Shown: positions 11,259-22,249 of the stretch, one piece after another
Position numbering within the stretch: the stretch's first letter is position 1
Layout of the letters: every line of letters starts with the position of its first letter
Assembly (NCBI GenBank): GCA_026214975.1
Contig: CM047813.1
Location: 33,169,078-33,233,077 of the forward strand
Direction: 5' to 3'
Length of the DNA stretch: 64,000 nucleotides
From: Gentiana macrophylla
Taxonomy: Eukaryota > Streptophyta > Magnoliopsida > Gentianales > Gentianaceae
Notes under the pieces: model-generated
Told to the model about the DNA's origin: nothing
Seen by the model: the letters and a program-made list of their open reading frames with translations, nothing else
The model's database searches: none
Position numbers and translations under genes: made by a program

Positions 11259-12800
11259 TTAGCCCGCTAAATTTGTCTTTACTACCAAATTCTTTCTTAG
11301 GTTTCCTGCAAAACCATCGGGGAACCGAACATTTCTTAAGAAATCATAGAATTTTGTCCGATCTTCTGGTGCCAACGTGAACAAAGCACGCGGTTTTAAG
11401 GTCTTATCGCCTTGTTTAATCACATGTAGTTCATTTCTCACTTTCATGTTTGCTAAATCCTTACGTGCCTTGATAGTGTCTTTGGTCTTACCATCGATAT
11501 TCAATACCGTAGACAATAAACTATCACACACCTTCTTGTCAATGTGCATAACATCTAGATTGTACTTGAGTTTTTTCGGCATCCAATATGGCAATCTATT
11601 TAGTATGGTGTTTTTTTTCCAACTCAAACAAGATTCTGGATACTTCTGATTTTTACCACCGTAATCTTTGTGTTTCCCCGGCAAACATTCGGGTAGGTTA
11701 CTAAGTTGTTGAAGAATTTCCTCGGTGGTTTTCTCAACTGGAGGGCTTAATGTTTCGATTTTACCGTTAAACCCTTATTCTTTCGCATCGGGTGGTCCGC
11801 CCGCGACCATCTACGATGTCCGACATATCCAGTCTTACTCTCTAACCGTACCGAAGGTGTATCGTCGTTGCAAGTTAGACATGCTTTATATCCTTGACCA
11901 CTCCAACCTGAGAGATAACTACGAGCGGGAAAATCGTTCACCGTAAACATAATCTGCAAATTCGCGTTCGAAGGTAGTATTTGTAGCGACATCAAGCACA
12001 ACTACCCCTTGTGACCACAATTCCTCCAACTCATCAATCAATGGCCTCAAATAAACATCCAGGTCCTTGTACTGGGGATTACGGTCTCGGGATAAGTAAA
12101 CACACGTGTTTATACAGCTTCATTGTTGCAAACCCATGGTGTTTGGATTCAACACTTGTGTTAGAAACAGCCACATCTCAGTATGTTTGACTAATACTAC
12201 CGAACGGGCAAAACCATCTCAGAAGCGAGACCGAGACGTACATTTCTAGGTTCGATAAGCGAAGTCCGGGTGTTGCTCGTCAAATTCTTTCCATTCTTTA
12301 CCATCGGTTGGATGCCTCATCACATCCTCATCCGTTGAACGCCCGTCTTATGCCACGTCCATTGCCTCGAAATGTGTGACGGGAAGCATACAAACGTCTC
12401 AAACGATGCTTTAACGGAAAATAACGTAGCACTTTCTCGAGCAACTTTTTCCCTTTAGACTCGCTTATAACGGCTTGTTTTGCACACTCGGACATGATTG
12501 TAAGTCGCCAGCCTCCTTATAGTAAATGCAATGATTGTACAAGCAAGCATCGATCTTTTCATACCCCATACCCAATTTGTTCATAAGAGTTTTTGCTTGA
12601 TAGAATGTATCGGGTAAATTTGACCCTTCCGCAAAACTTCTTTCGGTTTAAAAAAGAACGTCGAAACTTTCATTTGGCCACTTATACAACACTTTAATAT
12701 GCATTAAATCCGCTTAAGAACTTCAAGGCGGATGAGCCTCGCATCCCGGATAAACTTTTTCGTGCAATTTGGAGAGGAGTTCATCAATGTTGTCATCCCG
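11259..12800 (-). pseudogene. TNP2 / Transposase_21 catalytic domain remnant
   Basis: Minus strand. 11747-12001 contains FTVNDFPARSYLSGWSGQG and ACLTCNDDT followed by GHRRW, the typical TNP2 zinc-binding and catalytic neighbourhood. 11259-11684 contains NRLPYW, YNLDVMHIDKKVCDSLL and NIDGKTKDTIKARKDL, the conserved C-terminal half. The N-terminal half (about 12000-12800) is badly frameshifted. This enzyme cuts the CACTA ends in active relatives. This copy cannot be translated in one frame. Confidence 0.85.
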
Positions 12801-12843
12801 CTCGATCGTAAAATTTCTTCTTCTCGAGGCTCTACCAATGAAA

Positions 12844-13167
12844 TCATTTATAACCTGGAGCCATTTCGTCTCCGGATTCAACTACCACTTGAGTTTTCCG
12901 TGCACGCTTCGGAGACACCGCCTTCACCGTGGTGAAACCATGTTGTATACCCAGTGCCCATCCCCAAATGAAACAAAGATCATACACGCCCTCCAAAGTT
13001 TCCATACCAATGTTGAAACACCTTTTGCATGGGCAACGAATCTTACCTTCATTGTTAACAAATTGTCGTGCGTATTTAATGAATTCACTCAACCCTTTAT
13101 CAAACTCAGTTTCATCACAAATGATACAAACCACGACTTGTCTAGTTCCATTTGAAATCAACGACAC
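12844..13167 (-). pseudogene. Transpos_assoc domain: N-terminal exon of the CACTA transposase
   Basis: Minus strand. It reads FDKGLSEFIKYARQF then GKIRCPCKRCFN, the Cys-rich transposase-associated domain. The natural start appears to be at about 13151, where an MELDKSW sequence matches the CACTA 2 start at 60071. A small frameshift separates that start from the domain in this copy. Confidence 0.8.
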
Positions 13168-13496
13168 ACAAGAAAAATTTAGTATCTCACTTAAGGCACA
13201 AGGTCATGTCTAATTTCATATGTATTAGTGTTAATACCATTTCAAGAGAAGTTCTCATACCATTTCGGTCGTATGTCACGTTATCAATGCACTATGAAAC
13301 ACAGGGTCAAAAGTTCGGCGCTCATAATAACTAATCGATGGTCTTTGATCACAAAGACCACCCAGTCTCATTTTTCCATTTGGGTAGAACAAAGACTCTT
13401 TGAGGACCTTTTGTATGTTATGCTTATCAATAAGCACACACTTGTAAACCATTTCAATCCCAAATCAACAAACTCCGATTTCTACACTAAAATCAT

Positions 13497-14275
13497 CAAC
13501 ACATTAACCTTAATTTTCAACACAGGTTGTAAACCATTTCAATCCAAAATCAACAAACAATAAGCCAAACTCCGGTTTCTAGCCTAAAATAATAATTCAT
13601 TTTAATCCAAAATCAACAAACTATAACCCAAACTCCGGTTTCTAGCCTAAAATAACAATCAATTTCAATCCAAAATCAACAAACAATAAAGGAAAACCTC
13701 TATAAGCAAGCTATCAACTATAAGGCAAAGTATTGCATAGATTCTACATGTGCAAGGAAAGCGAGATTTTCTCTAGATCTCGTAACTACGGGGTTTGCAA
13801 TAGATCCCCAACTATTGGGGTTTGCAGTAGTACCCACAACTACACTAACTCAAGCAACTATCTTCTTCGCAAAACGGATGGTTTAAAACACCTTTTATAC
13901 TACAACCTGGAGAGAATACAAAAATTTACTAAAACATTCGTAAAATTATGTAGAAGAAGTGAATGTAGCTAAGTGAATGAACCTTTAAAGGGGAAGAAGA
14001 TACACACTTCAAAAGAAAAAGGGAGGAACATAGCAAAACAAAACTACAAAGATACTAAGATACACATGAGAAAAGTGATACTATAACTTGGATCATGAAA
14101 TATAAATTTACACAAGGACTCTTTCAACAAACAATAACCCAAACTCCGGTTTCTAGCCTAAAATAACAATGCATTTTAATCCAAAATCAACAAACTATAA
14201 CCCAAACTCCGGTTTCTAGCCTAAAATAACAATCAATTTCAATCCAAAATCAACAAACTATAACCCAAACTCTGG
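13497..14275. repeat. About 64-bp tandem repeat, interrupted, in the CACTA 1 5' region
   Basis: Units contain AACCCAAACTCCGGTTTCTA, then CCTAAAATAA and ATCCAAAATCAACAAAC. They run from about 13497 to 13690, and again from about 14128 to 14275. About 435 bp of unrelated AT-rich sequence (13692-14127) separates the two blocks, as if it were inserted into the array. Confidence 0.7.
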
Positions 14276-14859
14276 TTTATACACTACCATTATCAAGCCT
14301 TCTATGAAAGCCTACCATTATCAAGCCTTCTACACTATCAACTACACCAAACTATACCATACATATAAATTGAAATTTCACAAAGTAATCGTCTTTTTAT
14401 GAAAGTCCAATGGACAACCAACTCCTGTAACCAGATTTTGCAAGACATCATACATTTGGACGTGGAAATAATCAAACAGAAAGCTGCAGTCATTGTATGA
14501 ATAAGAACACCTCAAGACAAATCTCCACAAAAAAGAAAACCATTTAAGGGAAACTGATCGAAATTGCTTCATAAACAGAATTCCGTTTTCACAGCAATGG
14601 AAAGATTCTATTTATTAGTACCACAGAAAAAAACTGCAAACACGGACTATAATTCTTTCTCTTAATACTAATTAACAAGGTTAAATTTCCCTCATTCTCT
14701 TCCACTATAAATCAACCCTCAAAACAATCAAACCAAACAAAGGAATTAAACTAAAAAGAGTAGTCATTTCATAGCTATTCAAAGCTCCATCCCAGTGCAA
14801 CCGAAAAATAAATGAAGGAAAATGAAACAATAGAGTTCAGAAGCTTTACCTCTAGTATC

Positions 14860-15130
14860 AGTAGGAGCTTTCTTAGTCAATAGAGAAATTGAGGAGGAGA
14901 GGGGCGGGAGGAGCGGCTGGAGCGGCTGGAATCGAGAAGAGGTTGAAGCAGGTGGTGGTCCGGCCCGGTTGTTGTGCTATGAGCTGGAGGTTGAAGCAGG
15001 TGGTGGTCCGGATGGCTTAGTGGCGGAGGAGAGGAGGAGAAGAAAGAGAGGAGGCGGGTTTGCAAGGGGCGGGTTTAATTGCAAGGGGCTCTCTGTATGC
15101 GAAAGGAAGAAGACGATCCCTGTTTTATTT
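14860..15130 (-). promoter_or_regulatory. GC-rich leader/promoter-side segment of CACTA 1
   Basis: A short purine/GC-rich block in otherwise AT-rich DNA, between the transposase start and the terminal repeats. A comparable GC-rich block lies at 58520-58810 in CACTA 2. The placement suggests promoter or 5' UTR sequence; no TATA box or start site can be fixed. The Ser/Pro-rich open frame here looks like composition, not a gene. Confidence 0.35.
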
Positions 15131-15225
15131 TAGGTTTAGAGTTTAAAGGGACGACAATGTCGTCTCTTTAAATAATTATTAATTTTTTTTAATTAATACT
15201 CAATATAATTATATAAATTACATAT

Positions 15226-15735
15226 TATATAAATAACGAGCCTCGACTTTTAAAACTAAATAACGAGACTCGGTTTTTAAAGTTAAATAACGAGCCTCGG
15301 GTTTTAAAGCTAAATAACGAGCCTCGGGTTTTAAAACTAAATAACGAGGCTCGGGTTTTAAAACTAATTAACGAGCCTCGGGTTCTTAAAGTAATTAACG
15401 AGGCTCGGGTTTTAAAACTAATTAACGAGCCTCGGGTTCTTAAAGTAATTAACGAGGCTCGGGTTTTAAAACTAAATAACGAGGGTCGAGTTTTAAAACT
15501 ACATAACGAGGGTCGGGTTTTAAAACTAATTAACGATCCTCGGGTTCTTAAAGTAATTAACGAGTCTCGAGTTTTAAAACAAAATAACGAGCCTCGGGTT
15601 TTAAAACTTATTAACGAGGCTCGGGTTTTAAATAATTAACGAGCCTCAGGTTCTTAAAGTAATTAACGAGGCTCGGGTTTTAAAACTAAATAACGAGGCT
15701 CGGGTTTTAAAACTAAATAACGAGCCATAGTAGAT
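15226..15735. repeat. About 29-bp tandem array, TAACGAG(C/G)CTCGGGTTTTAA type
   Basis: About 17 near-copies of a unit with core AACGAGCCTCGGGTTTTAAA, varying between GCCTCG, GGCTCG and GGGTCG and between short spacers. It belongs to the CACTA 1 subterminal zone. Inverted relatives (AAACCCGAGGCTCGTTAATT) lie at 58225-58400 in CACTA 2. Confidence 0.88.
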
Positions 15736-16960
15736 AGTACTATCACAACGGTTAACTCATTCGCTCGATAACGAACCCTGAGATTCAAATCGATCTCTTA
15801 CTAACGATCCCCGACTCTTAACTCCTTCGCTCGATAACGATCCATCGAGACAATGATCGATAACGATGTAACTCATTCAGTAATCGACTAAATAACGAGC
15901 CTCGGGTTCTTAAAGTAATTAACGAGGCTAGGGTTTTAAAACTAATTAATGAGCCCGTGATTCAAATCAACCTCTCGATAACGAATCGATGATCTATAGC
16001 GGATAATACTAACGTAATGATCACTAAGGAAAGATATCGGTTTGAAATCGCTTAATCGATTTCTGATCTCGGGATTGAGATCAATCAGTCGTTAACGAAC
16101 CCCGAAATTCAAATCAAACGCTCGATAATGAACTGACGATCTCGGGATTGAGATCAATCGGTCATTAATGGACCCCGTGATTCAAATCAATCGCTTATAA
16201 AGAATCGACGATATATAGGATATAAGATTATCGTAATGATCTCAGTAAGGAAAGGCCTCGAGTTTGAAATCACTTAATCGATTTCGGATCTCGGGATTGA
16301 GATCAATCGGTCCTTAACGAACCCCGTGATTCAAATCAATCGATCGATAACGAACTAACGATATATAGGATATAGTACTATCAGAACGATGTGTAAGGGA
16401 AAGACCTCGAGTTTGAAATCGCTTAATCGATTTCGGATCTCGGGATTGAGATCAATCGGTCATTAACGGACCCCGTGAGTCGAATCAATCACTCCATAAA
16501 AGAATCGATTTATATATAGGATATAAATCTTATCGGAATGATCTATAAGGAAATGCCTCGAGTTTGAAATCACTTAATCGATTTCGGATATCGGGATTGT
16601 TCATTAATGAACCTCAAATGTTAACTCATTCGCTCGATAACGATCGATCGAGCCATAGTAGATACTCATTCACAATGATCGCTAAAAATAACGATAACAA
16701 TCTAACTCATTCGCTTGATAACGAACCTTAGATTCGATTTGAATGTCGGGGTTCATTATCGAGCGGATGACTTAGATCGTTATCGATCATTGTGATAGTA
16801 CTATCTACTATGGCTCAATCGATTGTTATCGAGCGAATGAGTTAACAATTGTGGTTCGTTTGATCGATTTGAATTTCTTGGTTCTTTATCGAGCGATCAA
16901 TTTTAATTTAAAGGTTCGTTATCGAGCGAATAAGTTATTCATTATCGTTATCGAAGAAAA
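15736..16960. repeat. Degenerate about 149-bp tandem array in CACTA 1
   Basis: Diverged monomers with the landmark GATCTCGGGATTGAGATCAA at about 16065, 16138, 16287, 16436 and 16587. Spacing is about 149-151 bp, plus one short unit. Monomers also carry GATAGTACTATC and TTCGTTATCGAGCG landmarks, and some lie inverted near 16740-16940. They are the counterpart of the cleaner 147-bp array in CACTA 2. Confidence 0.8.
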
Positions 16961-17039
16961 TATTCTTATAAATACATTATGAACGAAAAATCAAATTTTT
17001 TATAAAATTTTATCAAAAAACGATTTTTTTTTATAAAAT

Positions 17040-17572
17040 TTCATTTAAAGGGGACGACAATTTCGTCCCTTTAAATAAAATTCAATTTTAACTTAATTTT
17101 TATCAAAAACGAATTTTTATAAAATTTAATTTAAAGGGACGACAATCGTCGTCCCTTTAAAAACATTTCATATTTTTATTAAAAAGCTACACAATTTTTA
17201 ATATTATAACGAGTTAAAAGAAATTTAATTTCATTTAAAGGGGACTTACAATGTCGTCCCTTCAAATAGAAAAGTCCACGTGGATTCCATGCTGCGCATA
17301 TCGTCGTCCCAAAAAACTCATTGTCGTTCTTTAAATAATTTACCCGCCAAAAAATGAGCCCAAAAAAGTAAGCGGGAAAAATCAATATTTAAAGGGACGA
17401 CATTGCTCATCCTGTAAAGTTTTCCTCCAATAAATTCACTAAATGTTTGACTATTCTCCAGTATCGATTTAAAGGGACGACGTGTACGTCGCCCTTTAAA
17501 TATCAAAGTAGGGCGATTTGTCATTGTCATTCCCTTTAAACATCGTCCCTTTAAAACTAATTTCTTGTAGTG
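17040..17572. repeat. CACTA 1 right subterminal and terminal repeats
   Basis: Repeated AAAGGGACGACAAT / GTCGTCCCTTTAAA units at about 17048-17075, 17136-17162, 17240-17265, 17393-17402 and 17470-17500. The element ends TTTCTTGTAGTG (17561-17572), the inverse of CACTACAAGAAA. Confidence 0.88.
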
Positions 17573-18205
17573 TCAGTGGATGCTGATATATAATGCTTAT
17601 CTGATACCCAAATTTATAGTGATAGGAAAAAGTGGTAGTTGAACATGGGATAGATAATAATCTGAGTCATGTGGATAACATTATAAAAAGGAAAAAGTGA
17701 TGAAAGTATAATCCCCATGTGCTAGCTGACTCTTAGACAGTGTTGAGAAATTTGGTTTGTGTATGCATCTTTTTTTCTGTCTGCTGATAGCTTTCTGATG
17801 TGGTTTTGGAGCATACTGATGTGGAATATGCTTTCACTAATATTCATAGGGAAACTTGAAAAAATATGTCTGAAAAATAAAAGATTGGAAAAATATGCTC
17901 AAAAAATAAGCATTTGAAAACTATGCATGTGACCAACGCATGAGTAACACACGCGTGACGCATTAGGCATGCATGAGTGACGCACGAGGTACGCATGTGT
18001 CGAGGCATATTTTATAAAAAAATTTACTTTTCGGATATAGTTTCTCAAGTTTCTCTATCCATATTACACAGACAAAAAGTCTGTACTCGGCTCTATAGCT
18101 GATCTGTCAACTATCCTATCCCACAAAGTTATTTTTCTGAATGGATGATGTCACTTAAGTGGTCAAGCAACGAAACTTCCACATGCAATCCACTCATATA
18201 TACAG
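17573..18205 (-). promoter_or_regulatory. Orphan duplicate of the GEM-like gene promoter
   Basis: 17573-17840 and about 18105-18205 match 22275-22640, the region just upstream of the GEM-like gene, in the same orientation. Shared landmarks are CAGTGGATGCTGATAT, AAAGTGGTAGTTGAACATGG and TGAATGGATGATGTCACTTA. In this copy the TATATAAA seen at 22436-22442 is replaced by AGACAGTG (about 17734-17741). No coding part follows, because the CACTA end sits where the leader just upstream of the ATG would be. It is a remnant of a tandem gene duplication whose coding half is lost. Confidence 0.78.
17848..18056. mobile_element. MITE-like element, about 209 bp
   Basis: The ends are imperfect terminal inverted repeats of about 33 bp: AGGGAAACTTGAAAAAATAT on the left and, inverted, AGAGAAACTTGAGAAACTAT on the right. 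The block is absent from the matching promoter copy at 22530-22545, which supports insertion. No exact target duplication is visible. The middle has degenerate ACGCATGAGT/ACGCACGAGG repeats. The family is undetermined. Confidence 0.55.
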
Positions 18206-18399
18206 GGTCGGCCCTGGTATTTTTTGGGTTTAAGACTAAATCTTCAAATTGAGTCTTTTAGTTAAAGTTGTATTTTTTTTTAAAAGCATACTTATTGCGT
18301 TTTTAACATCCATATGTCTAAATTTTTTTTGTGCCAAGTATTTTTTATAGTTTTCCAAACAAAAAATTAATAAAACTTGTTTGTATTTCTAATTTTTTT

Positions 18400-19140
18400 T
18401 TGGGTAATGAAGGAGAATGATACAAACATTTCATCAACTAAGGGGAAGGACAGTTTTTTGTAACTTTTGCATAAAGGACAAAACTATTTTTTTTTTATTT
18501 TATTATTTTTCTAGCGCAGGTTTTCTAAAAAACCAAAAGAAAAAACTCAACACAATTTTTCTCTCATTCATTTTTTTAAACACTCATATCTTCAATCTAC
18601 AACTCCAAATTTGAAAATTCTTTGACCAAATTTATTACTTTTTCATGCATGCTCTTTGTTTTGAGACCACATTCAACATATTCCGACGTGATTTCAGAAA
18701 ATCCACCGTCGAAATTCACTATTGTTCAAATTCACCGTCGATATTCACTAACTTTCGGGATTCACTAAGGAGATTGACTGAGTGAATTTCGACATTGAAT
18801 CTCATGAAAAACGATGTAATTATATCGAACCAAGTCTCAAAACGAAAAGAATCAGAAAAGAAAAAATTCAGTGAAATTTTTATCTCATTTGGATATCTAG
18901 ATCAAAAGATATGATCGTTTGAAAATCGGGTAGAAAAGAGAAAAAAAAATATAAAAAAAGTTTCCAGGAAAAAGTTATCAGGACTATTCGCGTGGATTTT
19001 TTTTTAATATTTTCTTTTTGTGTTTTTGTCCTTCAGGCTATAAAAATATAAAAGTTGTCCTTCTTCCTATAAAAATTGTGTGGTTGTCCATTTACTCAAA
19101 AATATCTCAAAAGCTGTTATTCTCCCTAATTTTTCCTATT
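18400..19140. repeat. Large imperfect palindrome (fold-back type)
   Basis: The arms pair around about 18760. AAAGGACAAAAC near 18472 matches the inverse of GTTTTTGTCCTTCAG near 19021. GTTTTGAGACCACATTC near 18660 matches the inverse of the segment ending AAGTCTCAAAAC near 18843. GTCGAAATTCACT near 18708 matches the inverse of AGTGAATTTCGAC near 18781. The arms are about 350 bp with indels. A non-autonomous fold-back transposon is the simplest reading. It contains no gene. Confidence 0.6.
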
Positions 19141-19359
19141 TTTTTGGGCCAAGTAAATTTTTTTATTGGGTCCTTTATCGATTGGAGTAAAAAACTATGG
19201 GCCTTTATAAAAAAAAATTAACATATTATATTAGGTTGGATCGGATTGAATCTACACGAATTTTTTTTTTTTTTTTTTGAAATAAACATTGTATCAGTTG
19301 TGCTTTTTAGCACTATTGGGCATAAGATGGCCGTCTCTCCGCCTCACATGAGGCCGCCC

Positions 19360-19427
<68 letters not shown>

Positions 19428-19797
19428 ATAAAAACACGTGTTACATTTAAATTAAAATTTTTAAAATTGAAAAACTAACGATGCAATTTAAATTATATAA
19501 TAATATACCAAAATACTCTCTTTTGAGCAGAAAAAAAAACTAAATGTCATTTTTTTTTCTCTCTACCAATATTTTAAACGATTATATCTTTTGATCTACA
19601 ACTTCGACCATCGTAATTCTTTCACCATCTTTTGGTCTTCTTTATTTTGATTTTCCATTTGATATTTTTCCGACATAATTTTTGGAAATCAATTTTCTTC
19701 AATAACAGTGAAGTTGAAAATGCAATAACAATGACATGTGAAGATGCACTTGCACTGCTAAACATATTAATTTTTGATTCAGTGACAATAATAGCTT
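19141..19797. other. AT-rich intergenic stretch
   Basis: Poly-T run near 19261-19279 and no gene. 19570-19700 weakly resembles the arm sequence of the neighbouring palindrome (TATATCTTTTGATCTA, then TTTCCGACATAATTT), so it may be part of a related element. Confidence 0.4.
19363..19427. repeat. (AT)n(AC)n compound microsatellite
   Basis: About 23 AT dinucleotides run directly into about 9 AC dinucleotides. Confidence 0.97.
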
Positions 19798-20075
19798 GTC
19801 AATGTATCTTTAATGACACTTTTTGAAGACCAAAACATGTGTCTTTTCATCTTAAGTGACATTTTACGAAGAACAAATCATGTGTCCCTACATCTTTATT
19901 CACACTTTATAAAGACCAAATTAGATGTCGCTACATCTTCAGTAACACTTTATTAAGACCAAATCAACTGTTACTGCATCTTCATTTACACTTTATGAAG
20001 AACAAATCAAGTGTTACTACATCATCATTGACACCTTATGAATACCAAATCATTTGTTATTGCATCTACGATGTC
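19798..20075. repeat. 43-bp tandem repeat, six to seven units
   Basis: Units follow the pattern CTACATCTTCATTNACACTT then TATGAAGACCAAATCATGTGTT. Unit length is 43 bp, once 45. The series starts near TGTCAATGTATC and ends in a partial unit at about 20075. Identity between neighbours is about 75-85%. The array is non-coding. Confidence 0.8.
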
Positions 20076-20079
20076 ATTG

Positions 20080-21312
20080 CATCTTCATTTCTCTTCTTCC
20101 TCATTACCATCACTACATCGTCTCCGAAAGAATATTCTGATTCATTCATTCAATGAAGAAGGAGAAAAAGAAGAAGTTGGTCATACAACGGGGCAGAGCA
20201 GCAAAAAAATAAAGAATCTAGTTCATTCAATGGAAAAAAGAAGAAGAAAAAGAAGTCGTTAATTCATCAGAGAAGAGAAACAACAAAAAAAGAAGATGAA
20301 ACATTCAATGCAAAAATGGAAGAAGCTGAAGGAGGCTGGGACTCGAATCAGTGAGATTTTTCTCAAGCCGACCAAAGTCAGCCATGGAAAGAGTTTGTCG
20401 GATTGAAGGACTTTCGTCAAGTCAGCCATGGTCGAACTGGGTTTGATAGCTAAAGAATCGGACTGGATGTTGACGAGGGACTGGTTTTGGCCATTATTGA
20501 CGGATTCCAATGTAGGTTGGAAAGGTGGGGCGACTCCGATCTGTGGAGCCGGCCATGGATTTTTTCTTCTAAAAAAACAATCTATCTTTATTAGAATCAT
20601 GTTGAACACCACAATAAAAGTAAAGAATTCAAATTACTATCACATCAAACCCATGCTAAACATAGATTTCTAACTCTAGGTTACATCTTGAAGATCAAAA
20701 CATTAATGTAAGCATTTTTTCGAAGTCAAGAAGAGATATTCATACCACCTTTTCGAGTTCGCCGCTTCTGATTCATTACAAGTGTAATATGATCAGAAGG
20801 TATGGATTGTTGTATCTTGGGAGACGATTGCGATTACGTACCGTGGACACGAATTCGGTACAAATTCGTCTTAAGGATATAGTGTCAACTCGCCTCAAGG
20901 CACAAGTTTCGTTTTTTCATGGTGTTGACAGCATGCTAATTGGGTTAATTGTGCTTATAGGTATAGGAATGAAACTAAATTTTGCATATGGTAGCCACTC
21001 AAAAAAACAACCGATTTTCTTTTCAAAAGTTTTCCACCGGCCTTATTATGGGTAATCGCGCGAAAGTTTTGAATGGTGACCAGCTGATATGGTGTGGATC
21101 ACTTTAGTAATATATGATTGATAAGTACACAATAGAAAAGATCAAATAGTACTCACATCCGACACCTGAACCGAGTAACATATATACATAAACAATGCAT
21201 GCATAATTCTATAGAAGATTTGTTACGATTCAACGGCGATTCCTTAATTTACATTTGTACAAATGACGATAGAGCACGAAACCCTAGGCTGACTTATAAA
21301 TCACTCGATCGC
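20080..21312. other. Intergenic, no recognisable gene
   Basis: Purine-rich GAAGAAG stretches (20150-20330) and mixed sequence downstream of the GEM-like gene. The open frames give proteins without recognisable motifs. A 3' UTR/terminator of the GEM-like gene should lie just below 21313, but no clear polyadenylation signal can be fixed. Confidence 0.4.
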
Positions 21313-22249
21313 CTATAATACCCGTTGAATATATTCAAAGGTCTTATGAAGACTTAAAAAACCCATGAACCAGAATTCGAAATCGTCATTAGTAATAATC
21401 TATATGTACTTTTGTGGCGATCTTTCCACATCCTCACAAGGCTTTGCACCCCTAATGTTTACAGATGGGATTGAGACCTGTACATCAAAAACAAAAAGGA
21501 ATTAATAGACATTAACTTTAGCATAATGTACTATGTGTCCATGGGTTGCAACTTTTTTGATAGAAATTCAGAAAAGAAACATAGGATCATTATTACCTTG
21601 TAATGCACTCTAACAATCTTTCCGGAGGGAGAAACAGTTTTGATGGATCTCTCACTGAAAAATGCAATTTTGAAATTGGATATAAAAAGCAATCCAGCAA
21701 TTGGACCAGCTGTGGTGGACAAATAGCATTGAGAAGCCTTCAATAGTTTCTCGCCATTTCCGATCCCAAATAGCTTCTTGAATGCCTTCTCAACCCCACC
21801 TAATTGAAGAATTTTAGCCCCCAAGCTCAACTTCCCCCTCACTGTTTCTGTTAACTTTGGAGCCAATCTAACTGCAAAAACAGGTGTTTGTGTAAAAATT
21901 CTTGAAAATCCCTTGATTTACCTTAGGCTATTTTACATATAAAAAAAACAACAGTAATGAAATTACCGTGCTCACGGAGGTCGTGTGCAAAAGAATCCAT
22001 TTTTAGGCCAACCCTTTTAGTCCTACTGCTCCTCAACACCTCTAATTGACCTGGATTCATTTAAATGCAAATTCATTAGATAAAAGTACATTTAATTAAT
22101 TCAGTACCCAAGAAAATGATAAATCATATACAAGACTTACTGTTGTCAAACTTTGAAGCTTCATTTGATTCATCAACATGTGGCAAGAGTTTCCTCATGG
22201 ATCCGTAAAACAAGTTGTTTGGTATTCTGATCATCACTTGATTCTTCAT
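21313..22249 (-). pseudogene. GEM-like protein (GRAM domain), four exons, in-frame stop in last exon
   Basis: This is the only recognisable host gene. Exons on the minus strand: 22249-22141 (ATG at 22249), 22050-21967, 21871-21597 and 21477 to 21313. All introns have GT..AG ends and phases agree. The N-terminal 36 residues (MKNQVMIRIPNNLFYGSM...) are followed by a DSFAHDLREHVRLAPKLTETV-type segment (about 55-75), then GKLSLGAKILQLGG and the GRAM core GEKLLKASQCYLSTTAGPIA (about 104-123). The frame meets TAG at 21402-21400, after QKYI (residue 181). The same frame then runs on through DDFEFWFMGFL to a natural stop at 21315-21313, giving 210 positions in all. GEM-like family members normally continue through this motif with an acidic residue where the TAG lies, so a single nonsense change is likely. 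Known relatives are ABA- or development-responsive GRAM proteins; the role here is unknown. A truncated 181-residue product remains possible. Confidence 0.88.

Larger units (their letters stand above)
7104..17572 (-). mobile_element. CACTA (En/Spm) DNA transposon 1, near full length
   Basis: The right end is an inverted CACTACAAGAAA terminus (17561-17572), followed by TCA. The left end keeps CAAGAAAAC (7105-7113), but the first bases CACTA are missing or replaced. Both ends carry many GGGACGAC/GTCGTCCC subterminal motifs. Inside, all domains of a plant CACTA transposase set occur on the minus strand in canonical order, each decayed. Length about 10.5 kb fits autonomous-type CACTA elements. 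The lost left terminus and the mismatched flanks show that the left boundary is a rearrangement joint and not a clean insertion site. Confidence 0.88.

Noticed and set aside
14877..15065. Pro/Ser/His-rich minus-strand frame
   Set aside because: Low-complexity translation of a GC/CT-rich transposon leader.
20259..20673. Overlapping open frames on both strands
   Set aside because: Neither resembles a known protein, and both lie in purine-rich intergenic DNA.
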